Shown: positions 1-9,901, numbered from the stretch's first letter. The stretch: DNA of 13,518 nucleotides from Planctomycetales bacterium (GCA_007122045.1 SKJM01000076.1:1-13518), one strand, 5' to 3'. Translations and numbers: made by a program. The notes: generated by a model not told the origin, from the letters alone.

Positions 1-2718
<2,718 letters not shown>

Positions 2719-2740
2719 TGCGCATTCCCGAGGCGCGCCG

Positions 2741-2977
2741 ATGACATTTGAACTGTTTTCGCGAGTTGTTATCACACGGCACATTCCGGACCAAGAGGTC
2801 TATCAGGGCGACATTGCGACGGTCGTCGAGCAGTGCCGTGATTCGACTGGCGAAGTGATCGGATTAGAGGTCGAGGTCGTGGCGGCAAACGGGGAGACCC
2901 TGGCCGTGGCTTCGGTCCCGGCCGACGCCGTTCGCGCCCCAACGGCAGGGGATCGAGTCGTCGTGCGTGCGAGTTGA
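2741..2977 (+). CDS. DUF4926 family small protein
   Basis: A 78-residue protein that fits the DUF4926 pattern: FELFSRVV start, a short charged segment, GDIATVVEQ, then a β-rich tail VEVVAANGETLAVASVP and ADAVRAP. The family is small and soluble, probably an SH3-like β-barrel, and has no firm function. Members often lie beside other small genes of unknown role, and a toxin-antitoxin link is sometimes suspected, but no partner gene is visible here. It starts 22 bases after the secA stop with only a weak GAGG upstream, so it may be translated from the secA message. Its bases are visibly less GC-rich than those of secA and waaA (for example 2745-2880), and it breaks the run of two core genes, which hints at later acquisition. 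Family call good; role unknown. Confidence 0.75.
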   Translation: MTFELFSRVVITRHIPDQEVYQGDIATVVEQCRDSTGEVIGLEVEVVAANGETLAVASVPADAVRAPTAGDRVVVRAS

Positions 2978-3031
2978 TGGGCTCGCGACGAGGACGCATC
3001 CCCAGTTCCCCTTTCCTGCCGCAAAGCCTCA

Positions 3032-4333
3032 ATGTCCGCAACCGGCCTCATCCTGAATGCCGTTTACCTGCTGCTCTTTCTGGCCGGGCTGCCCTGGTTC
3101 CTGTGGGCGGCATGGCGGAAGGGCAAGTATCGCGAAGGTTACGCCGAAAAGTTTCTCGGACGCGTGCCGCCGCGCATGTCGGATCGGCCCTGCGTGTGGC
3201 TCCACGCGGTGAGCGTGGGCGAGGTGAACCTGCTTGACTCGCTGCTGCAAGCCATCGCTCGCCGCCGGCCCGACGCCGAGTGCGTCATCTCCACCACCAC
3301 GCACACCGGCATGGACCTGGCGCGGCGGAAGTACCCCCAACACACCGTCTTCTATTGCCCGCTCGATTTCACCTGGGCGGCGGCCGAGGCCGTGCGCCGC
3401 GTGCGGCCGAACGTGCTGGTGCTCACCGAGTTGGAGCTGTGGCCGAACCTCATCGCCGCGGCGCGCCGGCAGGGCGCCTCCGTGGCCGTGGTCAACGGGC
3501 GGCTGAGCGAGCGCAGCTTCCGGGGCTACCGCCGCATCCGGCTCCTGCTGCGCCGGGTGTTCGGGCAGATCGACCTGGTGGCCGTGCAGGACCCGACCTA
3601 CGCCGAGCGATTCCTGGCCCTGGGCGCGCGGCCGGAAACGGTGCACGTGACCGGCTCGATGAAGTACGACGGCGCCCCAACCGACCGCAGCAACCCGGCC
3701 ACCCGGCGCCTGGCCGAACTGGCCGGCTTCGCCCCGGACGACGCGGTGTTTCTGGCCGGCAGTACCCAGGAGGGCGAGGAGGAGGCGGCGCTGGCGGCGT
3801 TCACCGAGTTGGCCGGCGAGTTTCCCCGCCTGCGGCTGGTGCTCGTGCCGCGGCACCCCGAGCGGTTCGACGCGGTCGGCCGGCTACTCGACCGGTCGGG
3901 CGCCGCCTGGGTGCGCCGCAGCCAACTGCCCGCGACGGAGGGCACCGGCCCAGCACCCGCCGCCCGCATCCTGCTGGTCGATTCCGTGGGCGAGTTGGGC
4001 GCCTGGTGGGGGGCGGCGCACGTGGCGTTTGTGGGCGGCAGCCTGGGCAGCCGCGGCGGGCAGAACATGATCGAGCCGGCCGCTTACGGCGCCGCGGTCA
4101 GCTTCGGCCCCAACACGCGCAACTTCCGCGATATCGTCGCCGCGCTGCTCGCCCGCGACGCCGCCGTGGTCGTGGCCGACCGCGCGGAACTGGAGGGCTT
4201 CGTCCGCCGCTGCCTGGAGCAACCCCACTGGGCCGCCGAGCTGGGAAATCGAGCCCGGCGGCACGTCGGCGAGCAGCTTGGCGCGACCGAGCGGACCGTC
4301 GAGCTGCTGGAGCCCCTGTTACCGGCGGCGTAA
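3032..4333 (+). CDS. waaA: 3-deoxy-D-manno-octulosonic acid (Kdo) transferase
   Basis: Glycosyltransferase family 30 enzyme that moves Kdo from CMP-Kdo to the lipid A precursor at the inner membrane, the first inner-core step of LPS. The 433-residue length matches the family. Residues 5-27 form one hydrophobic anchor. LHAVSVGEVN carries the conserved acidic residue (Glu64), as in other WaaA proteins. Then follow TTTHTGMDLA, TELELWPN, NGRLSERSF, GSMKYD and the donor-site block GGSLGSRGGQNMIEPAAYG with FGPNTRNF. The ATG at 3032 sits directly before the membrane anchor; no clear Shine-Dalgarno is seen. It lies 54 bases after the DUF4926 gene and may be read from the secA promoter. Its 3' end (LLEPLLPAA and the following bases) reappears in degraded form at 5390-5437. 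The enzyme implies an LPS-bearing outer membrane. Confidence 0.96.
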   Translation: MSATGLILNAVYLLLFLAGLPWFLWAAWRKGKYREGYAEKFLGRVPPRMSDRPCVWLHAVSVGEVNLLDSLLQAIARRRPDAECVISTTTHTGMDLARRKYPQHTVFYCPLDFTWAAAEAVRRVRPNVLVLTELELWPNLIAAARRQGASVAVVNGRLSERSFRGYRRIRLLLRRVFGQIDLVAVQDPTYAERFLALGARPETVHVTGSMKYDGAPTDRSNPATRRLAELAGFAPDDAVFLAGSTQEGEEEAALAAFTELAGEFPRLRLVLVPRHPERFDAVGRLLDRSGAAWVRRSQLPATEGTGPAPAARILLVDSVGELGAWWGAAHVAFVGGSLGSRGGQNMIEPAAYGAAVSFGPNTRNFRDIVAALLARDAAVVVADRAELEGFVRRCLEQPHWAAELGNRARRHVGEQLGATERTVELLEPLLPAA

Positions 4334-4357
4334 CGGTTCACGGGCCGGCCGGCCACT

Positions 4358-4504
4358 GCCCCATTTTGGCGCTTCCGTTTCCAGGCTGCGCCAATGTAGC
4401 AGGCACACGCCGCTGTGCCGTCCCCAATGTAGCAGGCACACGCCGCTGTGCCGTCCCCAAGTAACGCAGTCCGTACCTGGAAACGGAAGAGCCCCATTCT
4501 TGGC
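4358..4504. repeat. Nested inverted-repeat element between convergent genes
   Basis: The arms 4372-4385 (CTTCCGTTTCCAGG) and 4476-4489 (CCTGGAAACGGAAG) are perfect 14-base inverse complements; allowing one mismatch they reach 4368-4385 and 4476-4493. A second inner pair is CTGCG at 4386-4390 with CGCAG at 4465-4469. Just outside or overlapping the arms is an almost identical block in direct orientation, GCCCCATTTTGGC at 4358-4370 and GCCCCATTCTTGGC at 4491-4504. The arms enclose two tandem 33-base units. It lies between the ends of waaA (+) and the DUF4058 gene (-), so its transcript could fold and end transcription from both sides. No protein is encoded. It resembles a MITE- or REP-like unit; mobility is inferred only from the structure. 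Confidence 0.7.
4393..4458. repeat. Two exact tandem copies of a 33-bp hairpin unit
   Basis: Copy one covers 4393-4425 and copy two 4426-4458, identical base for base. Each starts AATGTAGCAGG and contains GGCACA, six spacer bases (CGCCGC), then TGTGCC, a perfect 6-bp stem. A third copy starts (AA at 4459) and then diverges. Similar 'GTAGCAGGCACAC' hairpin units are, as far as I recall, widespread in Pirellulales genomes; that recollection is not checked here. Confidence 0.9.
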
Positions 4505-4513
4505 CCCATCCGG

Positions 4514-5284
4514 CTACCGCCGCCCCGCGCGTTTCAACCGCTCCTCGACCCACGCCGCCTGCGCCGGTGTGAGCGGCCCCGGAAGCGGCTGGCGATAATC
4601 GATCAGTTCGTCGTAGCCGATGATCTCGTACACCACCGAAAGCGCTTGTTGCAGGTCGAGCGGCACGGGCGGATCGTCCGGTAACATGGGGATGGGGAAC
4701 GTCGGCAACGGCTGATCCAGGGCGATCGGCCAGACGTCGACATTCCGCCGCCGCCCGGCATGGCTGATGAACACGAAGTACGGCGCATCCGGCAGCGGCT
4801 GCGCGGTGGGGAACCGTGAGCCGACGCGCAGCAGGTCCACCTCCACCAGATGCGCGTCGCCGGCGAGCATCTGCAATCGTTTGCCCGCATATTCCTCCCG
4901 GCCCGGCCCTTGCTTATTGGTGGGCGACAAGACTTCAATGCAGGTGACCAGCCGGCGTTGGGCGACGTCGCGAATCTCCACGCTGATTTGCGGAATCGGG
5001 TCCGACAGGGCTACCGGGAGAACCACCGGCGCCGTCAGCGTTCCGGCCGCGTGCCAATCGGGAGCACCTGTCGCGAGAACGCCCACATCCGGAAAACGAC
5101 TCCAGGAGACATCCTCCCCCTCGTCGGGCGGCGCGACGATGACCCGCCGGGCGCTCAGCACGGCATACTTCGGCCGCAGCTTGGGAGCAAGCTGCCGCAC
5201 AATTTCTGAACACAGATCGGTATGGACCGACGTCCACAAGTCGTCCTCGAGGTACGGGTCCATGCCGGGAAACGGATTCGACAT
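4514..5284 (-). CDS. DUF4058 family protein, possible PD-(D/E)XK-like fold
   Basis: A 256-residue protein with the DUF4058 hallmarks: N-terminal MSNPFPGMDPYLE, central RFPDVGVL and CIEVLSPTNK, then YAGKR, AHLVEVDLLR, and a C-terminal proline-rich segment YRQPLPGPLTPAQAAWVEE. The family is common in planctomycetes and cyanobacteria and has no known function. The start at 5284 is preferred over an upstream ATG at 5329: the family begins with this motif, a GGAGGG lies at 5296-5301, and a promoter at 5339-5367 would put transcription start downstream of 5329-5339. The order PDVxV, then IEVLSP, then K/Y, then a hydrophobic strand resembles Uma2/DUF820 nuclease-like proteins, so a PD-(D/E)XK-related fold is possible, which is my inference. 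It is the only minus-strand gene in the window and lies in a block flanked by imperfect repeats. Confidence 0.88.
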   Translation of the reverse strand: MSNPFPGMDPYLEDDLWTSVHTDLCSEIVRQLAPKLRPKYAVLSARRVIVAPPDEGEDVSWSRFPDVGVLATGAPDWHAAGTLTAPVVLPVALSDPIPQISVEIRDVAQRRLVTCIEVLSPTNKQGPGREEYAGKRLQMLAGDAHLVEVDLLRVGSRFPTAQPLPDAPYFVFISHAGRRRNVDVWPIALDQPLPTFPIPMLPDDPPVPLDLQQALSVVYEIIGYDELIDYRQPLPGPLTPAQAAWVEERLKRAGRR

Positions 5285-5295
5285 GCTGTTGACTA

Positions 5296-5301
5296 CCCTC
5301 C
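5296..5301 (-). promoter_or_regulatory. Shine-Dalgarno for the DUF4058 gene
   Basis: On the minus strand this reads GGAGGG, 11 bases before the ATG at 5284. The spacing is a little long but the match is strong, and it supports the shorter start over the one at 5329. Confidence 0.55.
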
Positions 5302-5338
5302 ACACCAGGATTCCACGCCGATGCCGCACGCTGGGTTC

Positions 5339-5367
5339 ATGCTATCCGATAGGGAGAGGATTGTCAA
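5339..5367 (-). promoter_or_regulatory. Sigma70-type promoter for the DUF4058 gene
   Basis: On the minus strand a perfect -35 box TTGACA (5362-5367) is followed by a 17-base spacer and TAGCAT (5339-5344), four of six matches to TATAAT. Transcription would start near 5332, giving a leader of about 48 bases before the ATG at 5284. Seen directly as sequence; activity is inferred. Confidence 0.6.
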
Positions 5368-5375
5368 GCGCCCCG

Positions 5376-5403
5376 GGGTGCTGGAACCCAGGGTGCTGGA
5401 ACC
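5376..5403. repeat. 15-bp tandem repeat, two copies
   Basis: GGGTGCTGGAACCCA at 5376-5390 is followed at once by GGGTGCTGGAACC at 5391-5403. It abuts the degraded copy of the waaA 3' end, and its second unit overlaps that copy (TGCTGGAACC against TGCTGGAGCC in waaA), so it may be a local slip duplication within the relic. Confidence 0.8.
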
Positions 5404-5437
5404 GCTATTACCGGTGGCCCAATGCTTCACGGGCCGG
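5390..5437 (+). repeat. Degraded copy of the waaA 3' end
   Basis: Without gaps, 5390-5437 matches 4301-4348 (last codons of waaA, its stop and 15 bases beyond) at 37 of 48 positions by hand count. This includes an exact 12-mer TTCACGGGCCGG (4337-4348 and 5426-5437) and TTACCGG. Read in frame, the relic gives [14 protein letters not shown] against LEPLLPAA-stop-RFTGR in waaA. The similarity ends abruptly after 4348/5437. The pair flanks the DUF4058 gene and the inverted-repeat element. Confidence 0.6.
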
Positions 5438-5459
5438 TTGCAGAAATCCGGCCCGCGTG
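5428..5459 (+). other. Hairpin in the ileS leader or promoter region
   Basis: GGGCCGG (5431-5437) and CCGGCCC (5448-5454) form a perfect 7-bp stem with a 10-base loop; CAC/GTG can pair outside it across a short bulge. It lies about 50 bases before the ileS start. A weak promoter-like pair TTGCAG (5438-5443) and TCTATT (5461-5466), 17 bases apart, overlaps it. No T-box signature was recognised. Role uncertain. Confidence 0.35.
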
Positions 5460-5508
5460 GTCTATTGTGCGTTTTGCTCCTGGACCCCTGCCGCCAACAA
5501 GCATTGCC

Positions 5509-8500
5509 ATGTTCGAACGTGTGGAGAATACGGTCTCCTTTCCGCGCCTCGAGGAGGACATCCTTCAATTCTGGAAGGAAGCGGAGATCTACGAAAAATC
5601 GCTGACTGCCCGCCGGGGCGCCCAACCGTTCGTCTTCTACGAGGGCCCGCCCACCGCCAACGGCCTGCCCCACCCGGGCCACTGCCTCACGCGAGCGATC
5701 AAAGACCTTTTTCCCCGCTACAAGACGATGCGCGGATACCTCTGCGAGCGGAAAGGCGGCTGGGATACCCACGGCCTGCCCGTCGAGGTCGAGGTCTGCA
5801 AGGACCTGGGCATCCACAGCAAGGAGGAAATCGAGCAGTTCGGCATCGAGCCGTTCATCCACCGGTGCATGGAAAGCGTGTTCCGCTACACCCGCGAGTG
5901 GGAACAGCTCACCGATCGGCTGGGCTTCTGGATCCACCTCGACGAGGCTTACGTCACCTACCATCAAAGCTACGTGGAGAGCGTCTGGTGGGCGCTGAAA
6001 ACGCTGTTCGACCGCGGGCTGCTGTACCAGGGGCACAAGATCGTCTGGTGGTGGGCCCAGGGCGGCACGGCGCTGTCCAGCGGTGAAGTGGGGCAGGGTT
6101 ACCGCCAGGTGGCCGACCCGAGCGTGTACGTGCGGTTCCCCCTGGTCGATCCGCCCGAGGGGCCGCTGGCCGAGTCCGACCTGCTGGTCTGGACCACTAC
6201 CCCCTGGACCCTGCCGAGCAACCAATTCACGGCAGTGCATCCGGGGCTCGAATACGCCGTGTGCCGGGTCGAGGGCGAGCCGCGCCGCGTGCTGCTGGCC
6301 GCCGCCCTGGTCGACGAGGTGGCCGGCAAAGCGAAACGGGAACTGACGGTCGAAGCGACCCTGCCGGGCGAAAAGCTAGTGGGGCTCCGTTACCAGCCGC
6401 CCTTTCCCTTCTATTACGAGCGCGACGGCCAGCGCCAGGGGACGCTCAAGCAGGGCGGCAAGCAGCACGTCGCCTGGCGGGTGGTGGCGGCCGAGTTCGT
6501 CACCATCGACACGGGCACCGGCGTGGTGCACCAGGCGCCGGCATTCGGCGAAGTGGACTACGACGTCCTGCTGGCCGAACAAGCGCGCTTCGTCGAAGGC
6601 GAAGGCCCGGAACTGATCTGCTCGGTGGCCCCCGACGGCACCTTCACCGGCGAAACGCCCGGCTACCAGGGCCGCTGGGTCAAGGAGGCCGACAAGGACC
6701 TCTGCCGCGAGCTGCGGGCCCGCGGCGCCCTGTTCCACCAGGAGCAGTACCTGCACGAGTACCCGTTCTGTTGGCGGGCGGAGGAGGACCCGCTTATCCA
6801 GTACCCGCGGCGAAGCTGGTTCATTCGCACGACGGCCCTGCGCGACCAGATGCTGGCGAACAACGCCCGGATCAACTGGCTGCCCGAGCACATTCGCGAG
6901 GGCCGGTTCGGCAATTTCCTGGAGTCGAACGTCGACTGGGCCCTCTCGCGCGAGCGGTACTGGGGCACGCCGCTGCCCATTTGGGTGTGCGAGGAAACCG
7001 GCTACATGGAAGCGGTGGCCGGCTACGAAGAACTGCTGGCCAAGCCGGGTGTGAAGGGAACCGAGGTGTGGGAGCAGGCGAAGCAGGCGAACCCCGAACT
7101 GCCCGACGACCTGAAGGTCCACAAGCCGTACATCGACGCGGTTACGTACCAGTCGCCCAAGGCGCCGGGGGCGCGGATGCGGCGGGTGAGCGAGGTGATC
7201 GACTGCTGGTTCGATTCCGGCGCCATGCCGTTCGCCCAGTGGGGCTATCCGCACGAGCCGGGCTCCCGCGAGCGGCTCGCCGCCCAGTTCCCCGCCGACT
7301 TCATCAGCGAGGCCCTCGACCAGACCCGCGGCTGGTTCTACAGCCTGCTGGCCATCAGCACGCTGCTGTTCGGCGAGGAGACCCGGGAGGACAAGGGCTG
7401 GGGCACGCGGCCGGTCGAGTACCCGCACCCGTACCGCAACTGCATCGTGCTGGGGCTGATGTTGGGCGAGGACGGGGGGAAGATGTCGAAGAGCAAGCGG
7501 AACTACCGGGAGCCCCGGGAGATTTTCGACAAGTACGGGGCCGACGCCCTGCGGTGGTTCTTCTTCGGCAACCAGCCGCCGTGGACGTCCATCCGGTACA
7601 GCGAGCAGGCTATCCGCGATTCCATTTCCGAGTTCCTGCTCACGCTGTGGAACTGCTACAGCTTTTTCGTCATTTATGCGAACATCGACGGGTTCGACCC
7701 GGCGGCCGAGATCGACGGCGAGGCGGGGCAGCTTACCGCCAGGGTGCTTGCGCGCGGGAAGACCTTCCGCCCCCCCGCCCGGCGCAGCGAGCTGGACCGC
7801 TGGATCCTGAGCGAACTGAACCGGACGGCCCGCGAGGTGGTCGGCCGGATGGACGCCTACGACAACTACGGGGCGTGCGCGCAGCTCAGCGCGCTGGTCG
7901 ACGCGCTGTCGAACTGGTACGTGCGCCGCAGCCGCGACCGCTTCTGGAGTTCCGAGCCCTCGGCCGACAAGAGCGACGCCTACTGGACGCTCTACGAATG
8001 CCTGCTGACCATCGCGAAGCTCGCCGCGCCGTTCGTGCCGTTCTTGACCGAGGCGATGTGGGGGAACCTCGCCCGGGCGGCGTTCGGCGATCGGGCGGTC
8101 GAAAGTGTCCACCTGTGCGATTACCCCGCCTGCGACGAGACGGCCATCGACGAGGCCCTGTCGCAGCACATGGCGCTGGCCCGCGAAATCTCCTCGCTGG
8201 GCCGCAGCGCCCGCATGGCGGCGAAGCTGAAGGTCCGGCAGCCGCTCCGCCGCGTCGAGGTGGTGCTGGCCGACCGGAAGCAACGCCCGTGGCTGGAGCA
8301 GCACCGGGCGCTGGTGTGCGAGGAGTTGAACGTCAAAGAGGTCGAGGTGACCGAGCAGGCCGAGCAGTACATCACCTACACGGTGCTGCCGGATTTGAAG
8401 CGCCTCGGCCCGCGATTAGGCAAACGGCTGCCGGGGCTGAAAAAGGCCCTGGCCGCGGCCGACGGCGGCCGCCTGCTGGCCGAAATGGAGGCCGAGGGCC

Positions 8501-8904
8501 ATGTGACCGTCGAGTTGCCCGACGGCCCCGTGCGGCTCGACTCGGACGACATCCAGGTGCGCATGCAGGCGAAGGAGGGCTGGACCGCGGCCCAAGGGAA
8601 ACGGTGCGTGGTCGTGCTGTCGACCGAGTTGACGCCGGAACTGGTGGCCGAGGGCCTTGCTCGCGAGCTGGTCCGCACCATCCAGGACCGGCGCAAAGAG
8701 ATGAACCTGGAGTACACCGACCGCATCCGGGTGGGGGTGGTCGCCGGTTCGGCCGAGTTGGCCGCCGCCGCCGAACAGTTCGCCGAGTACATCCGCGGCG
8801 AGACGCTGGCGACCGAACTGCACCCGGAGCCCCTGGCCGGCGTCGAGCCGGTCCAGGCCAAGACCGCCGGCGAAATCGTCGAACTGTATATGGAGAAAGC
8901 GTAG
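5509..8904 (+). CDS. ileS: Isoleucyl-tRNA synthetase, eukaryote-like (type 2)
   Basis: Class I synthetase charging tRNA-Ile with isoleucine, 1,131 residues. The HIGH-type motif is HPGH at residues 55-58 within [14 protein letters not shown], and KMSKS is at 658-662. The CP1 editing domain shows [14 protein letters not shown] (225-238) and [11 protein letters not shown] with GEVDYD near residue 350. [27 protein letters not shown] and DQTRGWFYS fit IleRS. The HPGH form, the [12 protein letters not shown] block and a C-terminus without the bacterial type-1 zinc finger place it with the Thermus/eukaryote-like enzymes, which as a class tend to be insensitive to mupirocin. The cysteine pairs seen in Thermus-like IleRS are replaced here: WAQGGT at 182-187 and CWRAEED at 421-427. 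The start ATG at 5509 matches the family start (MFxxVxNxVxFPxLE); longer in-frame starts lack homology. No Shine-Dalgarno is seen. Confidence 0.97.
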   Translation: MFERVENTVSFPRLEEDILQFWKEAEIYEKSLTARRGAQPFVFYEGPPTANGLPHPGHCLTRAIKDLFPRYKTMRGYLCERKGGWDTHGLPVEVEVCKDLGIHSKEEIEQFGIEPFIHRCMESVFRYTREWEQLTDRLGFWIHLDEAYVTYHQSYVESVWWALKTLFDRGLLYQGHKIVWWWAQGGTALSSGEVGQGYRQVADPSVYVRFPLVDPPEGPLAESDLLVWTTTPWTLPSNQFTAVHPGLEYAVCRVEGEPRRVLLAAALVDEVAGKAKRELTVEATLPGEKLVGLRYQPPFPFYYERDGQRQGTLKQGGKQHVAWRVVAAEFVTIDTGTGVVHQAPAFGEVDYDVLLAEQARFVEGEGPELICSVAPDGTFTGETPGYQGRWVKEADKDLCRELRARGALFHQEQYLHEYPFCWRAEEDPLIQYPRRSWFIRTTALRDQMLANNARINWLPEHIREGRFGNFLESNVDWALSRERYWGTPLPIWVCEETGYMEAVAGYEELLAKPGVKGTEVWEQAKQANPELPDDLKVHKPYIDAVTYQSPKAPGARMRRVSEVIDCWFDSGAMPFAQWGYPHEPGSRERLAAQFPADFISEALDQTRGWFYSLLAISTLLFGEETREDKGWGTRPVEYPHPYRNCIVLGLMLGEDGGKMSKSKRNYREPREIFDKYGADALRWFFFGNQPPWTSIRYSEQAIRDSISEFLLTLWNCYSFFVIYANIDGFDPAAEIDGEAGQLTARVLARGKTFRPPARRSELDRWILSELNRTAREVVGRMDAYDNYGACAQLSALVDALSNWYVRRSRDRFWSSEPSADKSDAYWTLYECLLTIAKLAAPFVPFLTEAMWGNLARAAFGDRAVESVHLCDYPACDETAIDEALSQHMALAREISSLGRSARMAAKLKVRQPLRRVEVVLADRKQRPWLEQHRALVCEELNVKEVEVTEQAEQYITYTVLPDLKRLGPRLGKRLPGLKKALAAADGGRLLAEMEAEGHVTVELPDGPVRLDSDDIQVRMQAKEGWTAAQGKRCVVVLSTELTPELVAEGLARELVRTIQDRRKEMNLEYTDRIRVGVVAGSAELAAAAEQFAEYIRGETLATELHPEPLAGVEPVQAKTAGEIVELYMEKA

Positions 8905-8911
8905 CGTACCC

Positions 8912-9015
8912 GTTGGAGTTCACGCTTTAGCGTGTTTTGTTGTTTGTTGGGTTTCACGCTTCAGCGTGCCCGCCAACCCGCTCAGCAATCCGCACGCTAA
9001 AGCGTGAACTCCAAC
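8912..9015. repeat. 23-bp inverted repeat with three 14-bp palindromes
   Basis: 8912-8934 is the exact inverse complement of 8993-9015 (23 bp). Each arm contains CACGCTTTAGCGTG or its complement (8921-8934 and 8993-9006), and a third near-copy CACGCTTCAGCGTG sits between them at 8955-8968. GCGT at 8904-8907 and ACGC at 9017-9020 could lengthen the stem across an internal loop. It fills most of the gap between ileS and purN and codes for nothing. It looks like a paired REP/BIME-type intergenic repeat; 'TTCACGCTTTAGCGTG' units are, to my recollection, common in planctomycete genomes. Confidence 0.8.
8921..8947 (+). terminator. Possible intrinsic terminator after ileS
   Basis: CACGC-TTTA-GCGTG forms a short hairpin followed at once by a T-rich run (TTTTGTTGTTTGTT). 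It starts 17 bases after the ileS stop. The stem is only 5 bp, and the same bases can instead join the 23-bp arm pairing, so termination is plausible but unproven. Confidence 0.35.
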
Positions 9016-9027
9016 CACGCGCACGAG

Positions 9028-9035
9028 AAGAGGAG
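9028..9035 (+). promoter_or_regulatory. Shine-Dalgarno that fixes the purN start
   Basis: AAGAGGAG ends 6 bases before the ATG at 9042. An upstream in-frame ATG at 8937 would begin translation inside the inverted repeat and add residues without homology, so 9042 is the real start. Confidence 0.85.
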
Positions 9036-9041
9036 CCTCCC

Positions 9042-9677
9042 ATGCCAAACACGCCCCCGCTTCCCGTTGCCGTGCTCATTTCGGGCGGCGGCACGACGCT
9101 GCGCAACCTGCTCGAGAAGATCGACGCCGGCACGCTGCCACTTGATATCCGGCTGGTCATCTCCAGCGCCCCAGGCGCGCGGGGGCTGCAGTATGCCGCG
9201 CAGGCGGGCATTCCGGCCGAGGTGATCGAGCGCCGCGCGTTCCCCAACCAGGACGCCTTCAGCCGAGCCATCTTCGACCGGTGCCGGGTGGCCGGCGCCA
9301 AGATCGTCGTCCTGGGCGGGTTCCTCAAGCGGTTGACCATCCCCGACGATTACACCAACCGCGTGACGAACATCCACCCGGCGCTCATTCCCGCGTTCTG
9401 CGGCCAGGGCATGTACGGCCACCGGGTTCATGAGGCGGCCTTGGAGTACGGGGTGAAGCTGAGCGGCTGCACGGTCCACTTTGCCGACAACGAGTACGAC
9501 CACGGCCCGGTGATCCTCCAGCAGGCCGTGCCCGTGCTCGACGACGATACGCCCGAGACGTTGGCCGCCCGCGTGTTCGAGGCCGAATGCGAGGCCTACC
9601 CCGAGGCCCTCCGCCTGCTGGCCGAGGGGCGCGTTACGGTGGAGGGTCGGCGGGTGCGCATCCGGCAGGGTCGGTAA
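9042..9677 (+). CDS. purN: Phosphoribosylglycinamide formyltransferase
   Basis: GART transfers the formyl group from 10-formyltetrahydrofolate to glycinamide ribonucleotide, the third step of purine synthesis, in the cytoplasm. The protein has 211 residues, the usual size. It shows VAVLISGGGTTLRNLL (phosphate/substrate loop, residues 9-24), the catalytic Asn and His in NIHPALIPAF (Asn110, His112), and CTVHFADNEYDHGPVILQ with Asp153 in the place of the E. coli catalytic Asp. The folate-side loop reads GQGMYGHRVHEAAL, the 'GMYG..VHEA' variant known from other bacterial PurN proteins, and not the E. coli form. A strong Shine-Dalgarno defines the start. It follows ileS in the same direction, separated by an inverted repeat, so co-transcription is possible but not assured. 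No other pur gene is present. Confidence 0.96.
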   Translation: MPNTPPLPVAVLISGGGTTLRNLLEKIDAGTLPLDIRLVISSAPGARGLQYAAQAGIPAEVIERRAFPNQDAFSRAIFDRCRVAGAKIVVLGGFLKRLTIPDDYTNRVTNIHPALIPAFCGQGMYGHRVHEAALEYGVKLSGCTVHFADNEYDHGPVILQQAVPVLDDDTPETLAARVFEAECEAYPEALRLLAEGRVTVEGRRVRIRQGR

Positions 9678-9901
9678 AGATGTAGCGGTTGCCTTGGGCA
9701 GCCCTCGTGTGGTTTTTCCCAGTCAGGCCTCCCGGCCGCATCCTCGAACAAGCTACGGCGGACACCTGGCTAAATTGTGGGGGGACAGCTTTTTGTTCGG
9801 AATTGACTCCTGGCTTTCCGGAGCGGGGGATGCAATAATTAGGAAGGCGGAACCCGAATAACCGAATCACGCGGAGAAAACGGCCTGCCGAGCCTGCAGG
9901 G
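9678..9901. other. Gene-free stretch between purN and the TPR gene
   Basis: No credible gene is seen on either strand. A 7-bp hairpin with a 3-base loop at 9687-9703 (GGTTGCC/GGCAGCC, one G-U pair) lies 10 bases after the purN stop, with TTTTT at 9713-9717; it may act as a weak terminator. The part 9765-9860 is less GC-rich than the genes around it and holds TTGACT (9804-9809), but no matching -10 box at normal spacing. Confidence 0.5.

Noticed and set aside
4393..4458. CRISPR-like array from the two 33-bp units
   Set aside because: The units are directly adjacent with no unique spacers, there are only two, and no cas gene is near.
5428..5459. T-box leader for ileS
   Set aside because: Only one short hairpin is seen and no T-box sequence or terminator/antiterminator pair; T-boxes are also not expected in this kind of Gram-negative.
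6376..8304. A 642-codon open frame on the minus strand opposite ileS
   Set aside because: It is the shadow of a high-GC gene. Its product has no family motifs, and the plus-strand IleRS covers the stretch with full-length homology.
6261..8930. An 889-codon open frame in another plus-strand frame within ileS
   Set aside because: Arg/Gly/Pro/Ala-rich composition typical of an off-frame reading of high-GC DNA, with no motif; it overlaps a clear synthetase.
8937..9041. A longer N-terminus for PurN
   Set aside because: It would read through the inverted repeat and adds residues with no homology; AAGAGGAG sits correctly before the ATG at 9042.
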